From Usnea hakonensis (Eukaryota > Ascomycota > Lecanoromycetes > Lecanorales > Parmeliaceae): 64,000 nucleotides of DNA. Positions 19,959-30,827 of the stretch are shown here, in pieces. The first letter of the stretch is position 1, and each line of letters opens with the position of its first letter. The position numbers were made by a program, and so were the translations under genes. The stretch covers positions 1 through 64,000 of the forward strand of contig BLJB01000222.1 in the NCBI GenBank assembly GCA_013423325.1. Direction: 5' to 3'. The notes under the pieces are model-generated. The model did not search any database. It had not been told where the DNA came from and was given only the letters and a program-made list of their open reading frames with translations.

Positions 19959-20846
19959 ATGCACGCACTATTGGGCCTTGTATTTTCTACAGCCGTCACT
20001 GCACTCTCACTACCCAGAACTCCACTCAGCTTCGGCGACCTACTCAACCCGCGAGACAACTGTATTCATTCAGGTGACACATGTTGTGATTGCTGTAAGC
20101 TCTTTCAGATACTGGACCTGCCTACAAAGCTGATGATATCTCTCAGGGAGGTACTTACCCCATCCAATCTGATAGCCGCTTCAACAACATCGCAGCAGCG
20201 TCACTGACTTACGAAAACTTTCAGCTACTGCGATACTACAACCTCCGTCGTTGTCGGATCGCCAATTGTAGCCACTGCCCGAATCGTTTGCGATGTCTCC
20301 GGAGGATGCCCAGCCACAAAAGCCAATGCCGTGACGGTAACGGACACTTTCACCGTCACCGCCGGTCTCACCGCCGACTCAATCACAGCAACCACCGCAT
20401 TCTCGTGGTCAAAAGCCGTGGCTTCCACTGATACTTACGGGTTCAATTTGGCGAACGGTGATGATGGGCATATCGAATTCATACCCAACATGAATCAGAT
20501 TTGTGGCGATTTGACGTCATATGGGTATATTTTCTCTCGTCACGCCAAGGCTAGCATGCATCATCAACGATGGCTGACTGTACCCAATTTGACATAGATT
20601 TACCCTGATTGGGACTGTTCCGTTTTGCAGTAGTACCGTTCAGGCCCAAGATAGCAATGCTTGTGGTGCCTCTGCTGTTGTCCTCAATGATGGGACGGCT
20701 AGGTTAGTGAGCCCTTTGCTAAGCCAACATGTTGTTGGCTTGCTTTTGAGAGGGATGCATTAATCAGCTGATGCAATAGTGGAACCTACACCTTCTGCAG
20801 CACAAATGGCACAGGATGCACTCCGCTGGAAAGTACCTCCGGTTAG
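19959..20846 (+). CDS. small secreted cysteine-containing protein, about 203 aa, with candidate 4-nt microexon
   Basis: Best model: exons 19959-20094, 20147-20150, 20225-20524, 20598-20702 and 20780-20846. The signal peptide is MHALLGLVFSTAVTALSLP. The mature protein has a Cys-rich start (DNCIHSGDTCCDC) and continues as YCDTTTSVVVGSPIVATA, CDVSGGCPATKA, FTVTAGLTADSITATTAFSW, MNQICGDLTSYG, VPFCSST, NACGASAVV and TFCSTNGTGC. The last three junctions have good signals and keep phase. Exon 1 ends in phase 1, but the exon at 20225 needs phase 2. The only GT-AG solution I found inserts the tetranucleotide GGAG (20147-20150) between two introns. Otherwise the gene carries a frameshift. No family recognised. 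Apoplastic or cell-wall location is inferred from the signal peptide and even cysteines; an effector-like role is possible. Confidence 0.65.
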
Positions 20847-21042
20847 ATAAAGCTTGATTCCATTGTCCATTGGGTGTCGCGGAGGGTAGACGCGAGGGTC
20901 GTTGATCGGCCTTCACATTGGCGGGGAGTGCAAGATATAAGCAACGAACCACAAATCTTCAAAAATCAATCTCCAAACCCTCTCATATCTCGATCTATAC
21001 AATTGACTTTTACATATAACGTCCTCCCCCCAATCATTGCAA

Positions 21043-21570
21043 CTACAGTTTTTCACTGTCCCCATCCACTCCCCTGATCTTAAGCTCGAATTGCGCAATC
21101 GGCAAACCCACCCGAACAAGCGAACCATAAACCCCGCTCTTCCCATACCTATTCGTCATAGTCCAGAGCGCGTCCAAAACGCCGGCAATCTCCGGCCCGC
21201 TGAACAGGTCCTCAGTCCCATGGAACCTAAAAATCACGGCCCCGCTTATGTCGTTGAAGTCTTGAATGCTGGAGAGGCGGCTCTTGGAACGAGCTCTCCC
21301 GGTGATTATGCTGATGCTTGATAGCACGTCCATTTCTGATGTGGGATCCGTGGCGGGGGAGGGGATGCGTCTGAGGATCTGGAGCTCTGTGTCGTAGGCG
21401 AAGTGTTGCGTGAAGGGGACACGGGGCCATGTGCCTAGGCGGGTGATGGGTGGTGTCGATGAGAGGGTGGAGTTGAGTGATGTGAGTTGCAAAAAATGGG
21501 ATTGTGGGGGTATGGAGAGGGTGAGGCACGTTGCTATTAGGGCGAAGAGGGGGAGGGTGTGGGGAGTCAT
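21043..21570 (-). CDS. hypothetical secreted protein, 175 aa
   Basis: ATG at 21570 begins MTPHTLPLFALIATCLTLSI, a clear signal peptide; the frame continues upstream of it but without another ATG. The mature part (RVPFTQHFAYDTELQILRRI, SIITGRARSKSRLSSIQDFN, GAVIFRFHGTEDLFSGPEIA, ALWTMTNRYGKSGVYGSLVR) has no cysteine pair and no domain I recognise. It lies convergent to the cysteine-rich secreted gene 200 bp away. Probably an extracellular protein; function unknown. Confidence 0.6.
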   Translation of the reverse strand: MTPHTLPLFALIATCLTLSIPPQSHFLQLTSLNSTLSSTPPITRLGTWPRVPFTQHFAYDTELQILRRIPSPATDPTSEMDVLSSISIITGRARSKSRLSSIQDFNDISGAVIFRFHGTEDLFSGPEIAGVLDALWTMTNRYGKSGVYGSLVRVGLPIAQFELKIRGVDGDSEKL

Positions 21571-21731
21571 TGCTGAAGGATATTTGGTCGTGGATTTTGA
21601 GTGGGGTGGAGGGGTGGTTATACCTTGGGCGCATACGCGGATCTGCTGCAATTGGCATCCGCTGTTGTGTTCTTGTCGGCAGAACGCCAGTTCATAACCC
21701 CTACTCCTGATCTTCTTTACATTACGTGCAT

Positions 21732-21905
21732 TTAAGTGAACTTGTCTCCTGGACGGATCAGGGATACAGGTCCTTGCATGGGCTGGTTGTCGTATTTTTC
21801 AGAGTAGGGGGAGTTGATGGCTCTGACAATGACTGAACTCGAGACTCGCTCATTTTGGCCGATGAGTCTGATCTGACTCAGGGTGTGCTGGAATTCATTG
21901 CTCAT
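21732..21905 (-). CDS. possible small ORF, 57 aa
   Basis: ATG at 21905 opens MSNEFQHTLSQIRLIGQNER and ends GPVSLIRPGDKFT before TAA. Composition is protein-like, but there is no homologue I know, no signal peptide and no visible intron. It could be one exon of a larger gene or chance. Confidence 0.25.
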   Translation of the reverse strand: MSNEFQHTLSQIRLIGQNERVSSSVIVRAINSPYSEKYDNQPMQGPVSLIRPGDKFT

Positions 21906-22161
21906 AGACTTTGAAAGAGAAAATATCAAATAAAATCAAAATCCCAACGCTTTACTACTATAGGTAGTACTTGATAGTGATCTTGTCCGAGGATACTAGT
22001 AGCGCCCGTCCTTAGCGCGGGTTGCAAATTCGCTAAGGTAAAGTACTTAGCCGAACCTTGCTCTTACACCGTTACACGGCGTGTACTAGAAAGAATCACA
22101 CTGGGCAGTACTATTTGATAGCGCTCGATAGCTCCCCAGCACTGCCTCTACGCTCCTGACC

Positions 22162-23208
22162 ATGGTATTGCACTACCTTTGCCTCCTTCTCAGCCTCCCT
22201 GAATCATTTCAAGAAGCGCACTGACTAGACGCCTCACAGTCCTTCACCTGCTTCTTCCATCTCCCTCGTGAGATCCGAGACCAAATCTACGCCTCTCACT
22301 TCAGCTCCACCACCTTCACCTATCCTGCCTTCACCCTCCCGCCCCTCCTCTTCACCTCCCGCCAAATTCACTCCGAAGCTCTCCCCCTCCTCCGCCCGAA
22401 TGCCACTTACGACCTGCTCACGACCGAGCACTTCTTGGATTATCTCACCACCCTCAGTCCAGCTACCATAGCTGAGATCCGCCACATCTCCCTGCGCGGC
22501 GTGCCATTTTTTGTTTACCAAGATGAGGGCGACTTTTCGTACTATACGCATTACTTCACGAGCTTGCTACCTTTGTTTCCGGGCCTAAAGCTTGATAGTT
22601 TGATCGTAGAAGATGCGTTCCATGGCAAAAATGTGGCTGAGGATGGTTGGGGGCACGATGCTACCTATAGTATTCTGCAATCTATGATTGAAAGGGGTAC
22701 TGGGTGGAAAGAGCTTGTTCTAAGGAGTGCAAGTGATCGCTGGTTAGAGGATGTCGTCTTTGAAACGCGCGCAGCGGATGGGACCGTGACGATGAAATCG
22801 AGTGGTCGAAGTAAGCAACCGGCAGCGTGGGATAGGATGATTAAAGACAGGGATGGTCCGGAGTCCGCAGCAAAAGTCGAGATATGGTGTTCTAAGACAG
22901 ATGGTGTGTGGGAGAAGGTTCAGGGGGACTATAACGCCAACGAGACCAAGCAAGATGATCCGGATGAAAGTATTCAGGTGACCTCATCATTGTGGGTGCG
23001 AGGCGAGGATCGGTCAGCGCGGCCTTCCATTGAGGTGAGAGTCAGAAGGGGCAAAGGGGTTGAGTACGCGCAGGATGGGATGTTTGATGATGAGGGTACA
23101 TTTATTCTCAAATTGTATGAGAATTTTGCGAAGCTGGGCTGGAAAGAGATCAAGGCGCGAGGCCTGTTCATCACTGGAGCGGAGTATGATCCGTGTGGTC
23201 ACCTCTGA
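22162..23208 (+). CDS. 2EXR/F-box-like domain protein, about 323 aa
   Basis: The main exon is 22240-23208. Its start reads SFTCFFHLPREIRDQIYASH, the typical L-P-x-E-I-R-x-x-I-Y opening of fungal 2EXR/F-box-like proteins, followed by PPLLFTSRQIHSEALPLLRP. The rest (GLKLDSLIVEDAF, GWKELVLRSASDRWLEDVVF, GTFILKLYENFAKLGWKEIK) is the usual uncharacterised tail. There is no ATG in frame at the start of this exon. The simplest model puts the initiator ATG at 22162-22164, followed directly by a 75 nt intron (GTATTG...CACAG), so exon 1 contributes only Met. Another upstream exon is possible. F-box-like proteins often link targets to ubiquitin ligases, but the role here is unknown. Confidence 0.65.
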
Positions 23209-23791
23209 TCATATACCTCATCATAGTACCCTGCTGTCGGCCCCAGACCCGTTGTGTTGTCATGAATGTGCGCTGAAATGTTCTTCAGGCGTGACAGCTA
23301 GACTTCCTCTCCTGACAAAGCATTTCAGCACATTCACCCGTCTTTCTAAACTAATCTATCTAATCACTGTCCCCTAAGGTTGACAAACAAGTTTCTGACG
23401 GGTCGCTCCCACCTTTCTTGTACCTGTATCATCCACCCATGTTTCTTCACTCCACCAATTTCCATTTTCTCGCACAGAAGGTGGCTTACAACACTTGAGT
23501 CGCGTGCTTTTGGTCATGGTATGGAAAGATACATCATCCCGTTAATTTTCTCTATCTCACGTTTGTCTGTAGCTAATTACACAGCACTTGACAAGATGTG
23601 ATGACATATCTACCCTCCAGGCTTCTCCAAGCGATTATCACATGACCGTATGATTGAGAGCAATTAAGAGGACATCAGACCTGAACAGGCATGAGAAAAC
23701 ACGCTTTTTGGAGCTGAATTTGCTGTTCGGGGCGACCACCAACACACCCTATTTATACAAGGCCCGGCTTAACGCGAGGCGCATTCCTCAA
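23209..23791. other. intergenic, nothing recognised
   Basis: Between the convergent 3' ends of the 2EXR-like gene and the acyltransferase. No supported feature. Confidence 0.4.
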
Positions 23792-25237
23792 TCACTCCCG
23801 TTTATCGATACACTTTCGGTCAAACCACCTCGCAAACTCCACGCACGGCTGATCCACAAATCTCCAAAACAGATCCGCCGCCCACCAAATAGGTATACCA
23901 ATAAGCCAGAGCCCCACAAACCATTGAAAATGATAGCTCCAAAACCCCGCGCCGTCTATACCCCCATTCAGGCGGAAAACAGGCTGCATTGTGAAATCGA
24001 CCGCGTGCATCACCGGACCATGCATCAGATACAGCGCATAGGATATCGAGGCAAGATACTGCACAAACCCTGTCGTCAAAAGCTTCTGTAGCGTAACAAG
24101 CTGGTGGCATGCACCGACGAGGAGGAAAGCGGTGGGTATGAACCAGAAGGTGTCCGGGCAAGGATTATCGGGCGCTCGTTCTTGCAGCCATTTGAGAATG
24201 GGCACGTGGTCGAGATTGCCGTACGGCCAGCTACAGATGTAGAGCGCGATAATGAGCTGACACCACCAAAACACTCTCCAAGCCTTGCCAATCACTCTCC
24301 TCGTCGAAGACGGAAATATGACTTCAAAGCCGTCCCTACCGCATTTCTCCACATCGGCCGCTGCATCCAAAGCCTCAGCACTCGCACCACAATACTCCTC
24401 CTGCACCAACCCAAACTCCGCAATCAGCGCACCCCCCAAAAACTCCGCCGGCGCCCAAAACCCCGCCAACACCGTCCACCAAATCATCCCCCCCATCATC
24501 CCCATCCTCACCCACCCCCTACACCTCGACAGCCCCAACACCACCACAAACAACACCATCGACATGCACATCTCAATCGGAATCGTCCACATATGCCCAT
24601 CATACAACGGATTCCTCCTCCCATCCCACCCCCACACCTGATTCCCAAAAACCCACAACTCCCCCACCACATGCCTCGCCTCAGCGCCCCATCCCCCCTC
24701 CACAAACGGCCCAAACCCCAAACGATAATGCATGAAAACCGCGCTCACAACCGTCGCCCCCACACACGGCATATACAACCGCAACCCCCGCCGAAACACG
24801 GATCCAGACAACGCCCCATACAGTCCGGCGTAGTCCCCCGCCCGCGCTAACCGTAGCGGTTTCAAGGAGAGCACGAGACCCGAGATGACGAAGAATACGT
24901 GCACGAAGGGGCGTCCGGCGTAGAGGACGCGGATGAAGGGGAGTTGGAGTGGGGAGGAAGACATTTTTGGGTGGGGGGCGCTGTAGGCGGCGTTGAGGCG
25001 CGGGGCGAAGTTGCTGGTGTAGTGGAGGAGAGCGACGGAGAGGGAGGCGAGGCCGCGGAGGCCGTCGAGGTAGGCGGTTGGGTGGGGGCGCGGGGCGGGG
25101 GGTTGGGGGGAAGGGTGGGGGTGGAGGGGGCTGGGGAGGAGGGCGATGAGGAGGGGTTTGAGAGAGTGGGGGGGTGGTGGTGGGGCGAGGAGACCTTGTT
25201 TGGGGGGTGCTGGTGCTGTGGTGGGTTCTGATCTCAT
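23792..25237 (-). CDS. membrane acyltransferase (acyltransferase 3 / OafA-like), 481 aa
   Basis: A single exon from ATG at 25237. After a Pro-rich N-terminus it has the Acyl_transf_3 hallmark YLDGLRGLASLSVALLHY at about 56-73, then FVHVFFVISGLVLSLKPL at about 111-128, and many further hydrophobic segments (about ten membrane spans). Late motifs include VQYLASISYALYLMHGPV and WWAADLFWRFVDQPCVEFAR, where VDQPCVEFA matches the family's closing (V/I)E.P segment. The conserved His lies in ALLHY. These enzymes transfer acyl groups to sugars, lipids or secondary metabolites at membranes; the substrate cannot be inferred. The 5' half is extremely GC-rich with strand-skewed composition, which gives the antisense strand long spurious frames. 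A T14 run sits directly before the start codon. Confidence 0.88.
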   Translation of the reverse strand: MRSEPTTAPAPPKQGLLAPPPPPHSLKPLLIALLPSPLHPHPSPQPPAPRPHPTAYLDGLRGLASLSVALLHYTSNFAPRLNAAYSAPHPKMSSSPLQLPFIRVLYAGRPFVHVFFVISGLVLSLKPLRLARAGDYAGLYGALSGSVFRRGLRLYMPCVGATVVSAVFMHYRLGFGPFVEGGWGAEARHVVGELWVFGNQVWGWDGRRNPLYDGHMWTIPIEMCMSMVLFVVVLGLSRCRGWVRMGMMGGMIWWTVLAGFWAPAEFLGGALIAEFGLVQEEYCGASAEALDAAADVEKCGRDGFEVIFPSSTRRVIGKAWRVFWWCQLIIALYICSWPYGNLDHVPILKWLQERAPDNPCPDTFWFIPTAFLLVGACHQLVTLQKLLTTGFVQYLASISYALYLMHGPVMHAVDFTMQPVFRLNGGIDGAGFWSYHFQWFVGLWLIGIPIWWAADLFWRFVDQPCVEFARWFDRKCIDKRE

Positions 25238-26036
25238 TTTTTTTTTTTTTCCCCCTTGAGGATTTGGTGGGATGGAGAGGTTGGGGTTGCGTGGGACGTT
25301 TGGCGGGGGAAGAAGAGAGGGACGTTTAAGGAAAAGTGATGTATGGATAAGAATGAGAGAAGAGCGAATGAGAAAAGAGAACCCAGAACCATTCTTTATC
25401 CCTAAGCTCGCTCCATTCTACTTGAATCTCCGAGAGGATCCTCGACCGATCGGATATGCGAGTGCCTGTCGCGTTTCACATCGAAAACGCCTTTACCCAC
25501 CTTCACGGCACCGCACACTGCCGGAAAAATCCATCTCGGAGCAAAACGAAACCTCCTCTTCTATACATAGTATCTCTCTCTCTCGTACAATCAACAAACA
25601 CGAGAGTGTCTGGCGCTGCTATATCACCATCATCATCATCATCATTATCATCGCAATACATCAGCACATTTTTCATTTTCCGGGATTTCATCGAAGTTTT
25701 TGAAGCGCATTTTTACTAAGGTCGGGTTTGAACCCTCCCCCCCGCCGCCCCGTCGGCTTTGCGGCTGGGTGATCTGAAACGCTAGCGAAACCGAGCTGAG
25801 ACTGCGCTTGTGAATGTGTGGTGTGAACGGGGTTTGGTGGTGGTTGGGGTGTAGTTTGTGTAGGATAGATAAGGGGGAGGAGGGGAGGCTTGCAATCGGT
25901 GTGTGGATTAGTCCAGGCACTAGATAGAGATGGGGACGATGTGATGGAAAATGAAATAGTGGAAGAGAGTATGTGCGTCAGTGTAAGATTTTGGTTTTGC
26001 TCGACGCAAGAGAGGTGTTTCAGTGTTTCTGTGTAT
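25238..26036. other. intergenic region between acyltransferase start and cell-wall protein end
   Basis: Apart from the microsatellite, no gene is supported. A short G/C-rich palindrome-like patch is at 25735-25760. Confidence 0.4.
25624..25655. repeat. ATC trinucleotide microsatellite
   Basis: About nine near-perfect (ATC/TCA) units upstream of the membrane acyltransferase gene. Confidence 0.8.
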
Positions 26037-26818
26037 TTATCTGCACATCATGATAAAAGCAGAGGCACAGAAAGACACCACTGCGATCCCGACACTGCTT
26101 TTCGTTCTTGTAGCGATGCCCATGAATGGCAGGGTACTGCTCATCGGCATTGGTCCCGCTGCCGTCCCTGTCGGAGCAATGGACGAGTTTGCCACAGCCT
26201 GAGTGCTTGGAAATACAATTCGTCCATACTGTTCCGTCAACGAGTGGTTGCCAACCGCGAAGACAGACTGCAAAGGCTGTACTGTTGGTATGCTAAATGT
26301 GCTTGCATCGTTGATCACCACCCCGAACGAGCCAAGCGATACCGGCGTCCCGGAAAGCGTCACTGCGGGCCCGTTATTGGAGATTGTGGTTCCGGCAATG
26401 ACGATGCCCGCTGGTCCTGCTGCAATGGTTTGGCCGGCGACTGTGTAGATGGGTGCGGGACCAGAGGTGGCGAAGGGTATGGTGCTGGTGCCGATGACTA
26501 GGGCATCGGAGCCAAGGGATACTGACGTATCGTCGATGATCGTGCCAGGAGCATTACGGGTAAGAGTGGCATCGCCGACGACGATTTGGGTAGGGATGAT
26601 GGTTACCGTGACGGCGCCTGGGAGTACCGTGGAAGCCTGTGAGGTTGCAGGAAGGACTTGGTATTTTTAATCTCTGAATACGAGTTCTGACTCACGGTGA
26701 AATCGCATGTTGAGCACTTACAACTCGAGCTTGAGGCGGATCCAGCCATAATCGGAGTATTGGTGATGGCAGAAAGGGCAGCGGTGCGCAAGACAGACAG
26801 CAAGACACGGTACAACAT
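26037..26818 (-). CDS. secreted, probably GPI-anchored repeat protein, 240 aa
   Basis: Two exons, 26818-26696 and 26636-26037, with a 59 nt intron (GTGAGT...CACAG). I chose this donor because it keeps phase; the alternative GTAAGT at 26722 breaks the frame. The N-terminal 30 residues are hydrophobic (MLYRVLLSVLRTAALSAI), consistent with a signal peptide, followed by a short Cys cluster (CKCSTCDF). The body is a beta-strand-rich repeat: TIIDDTSVSLGSDALVIG, AGQTIAAGPAGIVIAGTTIS and LSGTPVSLGSFGVVINDAST are variants of one unit found in many ascomycete cell-wall proteins. A Ser/Thr/Ala-rich region and a hydrophobic tail (SSVGIAVVSFCASAFIMMC) fit GPI attachment. Likely cell surface; no enzyme motif. 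Confidence 0.78.
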
Positions 26819-27374
26819 ATTTCAAGGCCAAATTTGGTAGTGACTGGTGACAAGATCTTGATGATAGTCGACTACTTTTTCGTTCATCAAGCGTATGAAT
26901 AGGGAAAGACCATTTTTTTCACTAAGAACAAGAGCCTCGCAAATGACGAAAATAAATCGAATGACGAAATCTGTACAGAGTTTGCCCGTATGCAGGATGT
27001 CATCATAAATTTGGTTGGTGTCGGAGATGATCGGTCGTTGTGGTAGTGCGCCGTGCAATCAGCTCAACGAGTGTATCCCGATTCTTAGCCCCGTTACGCG
27101 TACGAAAACAGCCCTACACCTAGCGCAGTCAATAACGTTGTTCATATGATGTTGCAACCTCTACGTTTCTCTGATGTCGATCAGAATCTCTTCAAACCCT
27201 CAAGACCCTTTAAAGTGTTACTCACGTAGTACTTGCGTTGAATATTGGGCACTATCCTCTTCAGAATAGTCTTCAGCTCACTCCTCCAGCGCGTCACGCT
27301 GCATATGCGGACACTTACCTCAGGGCGAGTGGGAATTGTTTATGAGATTTAGCGTCGAGTAGAGTGCTGAGCAA
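26819..27374. other. intergenic, nothing recognised
   Basis: Upstream region of the repeat cell-wall gene and 3' flank of the NLR gene. No supported feature. Confidence 0.4.
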
Positions 27375-30300
27375 TCATCCAGCTGAGGAGTCTTCTGTCG
27401 CACGCGCTGGGATATTTTCTGGGGCAGGTTCCGCCCGAGACAAAATCCGCGTCCGAGTCAGCTCCTCCATGATGCCATTCAGCTGCTTCATATATGGATG
27501 GTCCTGACCGCCAATGGCAGTCAGACCCTTTATTGCCTCTTCACATGCTTTGATCGCTTCGTCCAACTTTCCTTGTCTTTGGTAGCAATTGCTAATACGG
27601 TGCAGCGCGGCGACACGATCAGGATGTTCGCCATTATTCGCAGAGGCCATGTGTCTATGACCATCAGCGACCTCGATGAGTACTTCTATCGCTTCCGGAA
27701 GTCGTTCCTGTTTGCTGAGATTGTCTCCCAAATGCAATTTTCCAAAAAGAGTGCCTATATGCTGGGCACCAAGATTACGAATCGCGACCATCAGTCCAGC
27801 GCGGATGTCAGACTCTGCCTCAAGAAAGTTGCCTTGGGCAGTCTTGACTCTGGCAAGGTTGGCAGCAGCCCACAAGGTGTACGGATGTTCTTTGCCGAGC
27901 TTCTTTTCTCTCGAATTGAGAACATCGAGCAGAAGATCGTATGCGCGGTTCAAATCTTCGCCGCTATTATACTCATTTGGGTTTATTTCTAGGTAGGCTA
28001 GTGCTAGATGATCTATGGCTACTAACGTGTCTAGATGCATGGGTCTAAGTTTGTTGTGGTTTCTCATACCAGTGACTGCCATGTTGTGAAGTTCCCTTGC
28101 TTTCTCCATTCGCCAGAACGTGGCATGCGCTCGACCGAGATTGTCAGCTGCTTTCAAAGTGTTCTCATGATCTGAACCCAATTTACGCGTCATTCCATCG
28201 AACGCTCGTTCATGAAGTTCTAGAGATTTAGTGAATTGCCCTTGCTGCCAGCGACTTTCGCCTAGGACATCCATCACTTTCAGCGTATCGGGGTGGTCTT
28301 CTCCAAACGATGTGGTATGAGCCTGTAAGACCTGATTTTGCAACTCCGCTGCTTCGTTTCCTTGGCCTAATTGCCAGCAGGTGACAGATAGTGCGAGTTT
28401 TATTCGAATGGTTGATGGATGCTCTGGACCTAGGGGGGCGACGAAGTTCTTGACCTCCAACTGAAGTTTTTTGGCTTCATCCCACCGTCCACATTGTGCA
28501 TAGACGCGACTGAATCTCGCCAGCTGGATTATCTGAGTCCTAGTCTTTGTGCTTTTACCGAAAGCCCAACTCGGTCTTCTGCTTTTTGACCTGTTGAAAA
28601 TTATCGTTTCCTGAATCTCCTGCTGTCGTTGGCGTACATGGTCTACATGGGGTAAAAGATCACGACGAAATCTTTCGTCTTCTTCGGAATTTGCGAATGG
28701 CGGCAACAAGATACACTGAGCCAGTGTAGTTACTGCAGCTTGACACCATATCGCCTGCTCCTGTGTAGAAAAGTCCGGCCGTTCTCGGGCCCAAGCGTGG
28801 ACCACAGGATGCATGGAGTAGTTGTTATCATGTTCATTGTAAGTAATCAGCGAAAGCTGGGTGAGCTCATTCAAAGCAGCCCTCAGCCGGACCTCATTGT
28901 CTCGATCAAACCCATCAATGTCGCGAAGTCCATCTGGCAGCACTGGAGGAGTCCGATCCTTAGACAAGAATACAATAGTGTCCACTGCAATTTCTTTGGA
29001 CATACGTGCACAAGACCGCTTTTTGAGGCTAGAACTGTCGGCCGCCTCTTTTTGTTGATCCTTCAACCGCTGCTCTTCTTCTATACTTGGATACACTATG
29101 GCCTTCGTTAGGAATTCGAGGCGGATGTTTTCGCGGTGAAAGAAGGAAAACATTTGCAATAGCTGGATCGCATCCTTGGCTTCGGTCCTTCCCTCCCTAC
29201 TCTCTGCCGTTGCTTTGACGACTAGTGAATGAAAGTTGATCTCAAAAGTCGAGTACACGTTGATATATATCTCATCGCTTCTGAGGAACCCCTTGGATTG
29301 AGCATCACGGACCCTTTGTCTCTCTATCTTATGGTAACGTATGTAATCGTCCAACTTGCAAAGCCCTCTCTTGATCGCTTTCCCAGCATGTATGAGAGCC
29401 AAGGGTAAGGAGCCTAGAGCTTGGGTAATAGATGTTGCCAGTCTTTCAGTAAGTGAGTCATGCGGTAATGGCTTAGAAGCTGCTTTCAGAAGAAGGTCTT
29501 TGCCGTCGTTCTCGTCCAGCCCTTCAAAATGAAGATATTGCGATCCAACCGTGCCATAGTCCCGGTGCGCTGGAATCCACGTGGTAAGAAGAATGTGGCC
29601 TCTTTCGCCCTCTGGAAAGTATTGATCGACTTTCACTTGAGGATCATCCGCATTGTCGATGATGAGAAGCCATTGATATTTCAAGTTCGAGAGCCAATGC
29701 TTTGCTGCACCGACATTATCAGCAACGCCACCAGCCTTAGCAATGTCCTGAAAAGTCTGTCTCGCAAGCTCTTCAGAGCTGGCATTGATCCAAAAGATGG
29801 CCCAATAGCTATCGGTGAATGTTAGCGCTCTGTGTCAACATTTTGACAATCATAGTAAGTTTCAGCTTGCCTTTGTCGGCAGAGAGATGCGTATTTGCAG
29901 CAAAATTGTGTTTTGCCAGAGCCACCTAGGCCGTAGATGACTACACGCTTTTGTAATCCAGCTTCTTCCTGCGCAGAAGGAGCATTGAATGCTTGCTTGA
30001 CGTCATTTAAAAGCCCTGTCCTGCCTGTATAATTTTTTTCGACCCCTTGTGGAATAGAAAAATGCTCATTTGGCGATACAAGAAATATCGCGGAGCTTAG
30101 AGAATCTCGAAGCTGCGTCCAATTAATCACCCCGTTCGAATTGTAATTGTGATTGACGTACAGACTGAGCCTCAGCCAAGCTAATTTGGGATTGTAAAGA
30201 GGCCACGCCATCTTTAATCTCATCAAGAGACTTACTCGTGTCAACTTTGAGCTCTTTCAGCGATTCACTGGTGTGAGAATGAGATCGCTGAGCATGGGTC

Positions 30301-30827
30301 CTGATGAACAGTTAGCCTTATACTTATGTCGCGCAAGAATTTGATGACCAGATGATCAAGTCAAACATCAACTGAATACTATTGTAACAATTGTTCAGTC
30401 GGGTCTGCAGCTTATCAAAGTCGTCTTCTCTAGATTGCCTCCGGAGTTCCTTCTGAAAGCTACCGAATTTTTTCTTGAATTTGGATTCATCCTTCCGTGG
30501 CTTTCTGCCGACAATGCCTGCAGTCAAGACCTCCAGCTCCTCTACTATCAATCGACAAGTTTTCAGATTGGAGCTCACGTTTCGCCAAAGCCTTTCGACG
30601 TGCTTTGAACTCTCTACTTCCGAATTCAGATAGCTTGGTAACTCCTGGTAACTGGTTCTAATGGTCTCGTTGACTTCTTTAAGGGCTTCAATGTCCTGAT
30701 TTAATCTTTCGATTGTATCGTCAACTTTTGCGGCCCCTGCTTGTAATTCATATAGATAGGAGCCAAAACGCCAGCAGACATCCATGAGACCGGCAGTTGC
30801 TGCGATGATAGAAAAAGGGTCCGCCAT
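27375..30827 (-). CDS. NLR-like STAND protein: N-terminal helical domain, NB-ARC, TPR repeats; 1097 aa
   Basis: Four exons: 30827-30349, 30300-30162, 30112-29871 and 29808-27375, all phases consistent. The N-terminus MADPFSIIAATAGLMDV is the fungal STAND N-terminal start, followed by long helices. The P-loop is GLGGSGKTQF at about 267-276, RNBS-A-like sequence is SYWAIFWINASS, and Walker B is LLIIDNAD at about 334-341. These identify an NB-ARC ATPase switch. The C-terminal 400 residues are kinesin-light-chain-type TPRs, each with the pattern GxEHPxTL (GPEHPSTI, GEDHPDTL, GSDHENTL, GKEHPYTL). Intron 3 is a GC-AG intron (GCAAGC donor, CGCTAAC branch). Its removal joins LCRQ to SYWAIF as the family requires. 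Such proteins are fungal counterparts of plant/animal NLRs, thought to sense nonself ligands through the repeats and trigger a cell-death or defence output. Cytosolic. Confidence 0.9.

Noticed and set aside
23820..25231. Several long frames antisense and parallel to the membrane acyltransferase
   Set aside because: They result from the strongly skewed GC-rich codon use of the acyltransferase and encode low-complexity Pro/His/Arg or Gly/Glu peptides.
25715..25760. GGGTTTGAACCC, similar to a tRNA T-arm
   Set aside because: No matching acceptor, D- or anticodon arms could be built around it on either strand.
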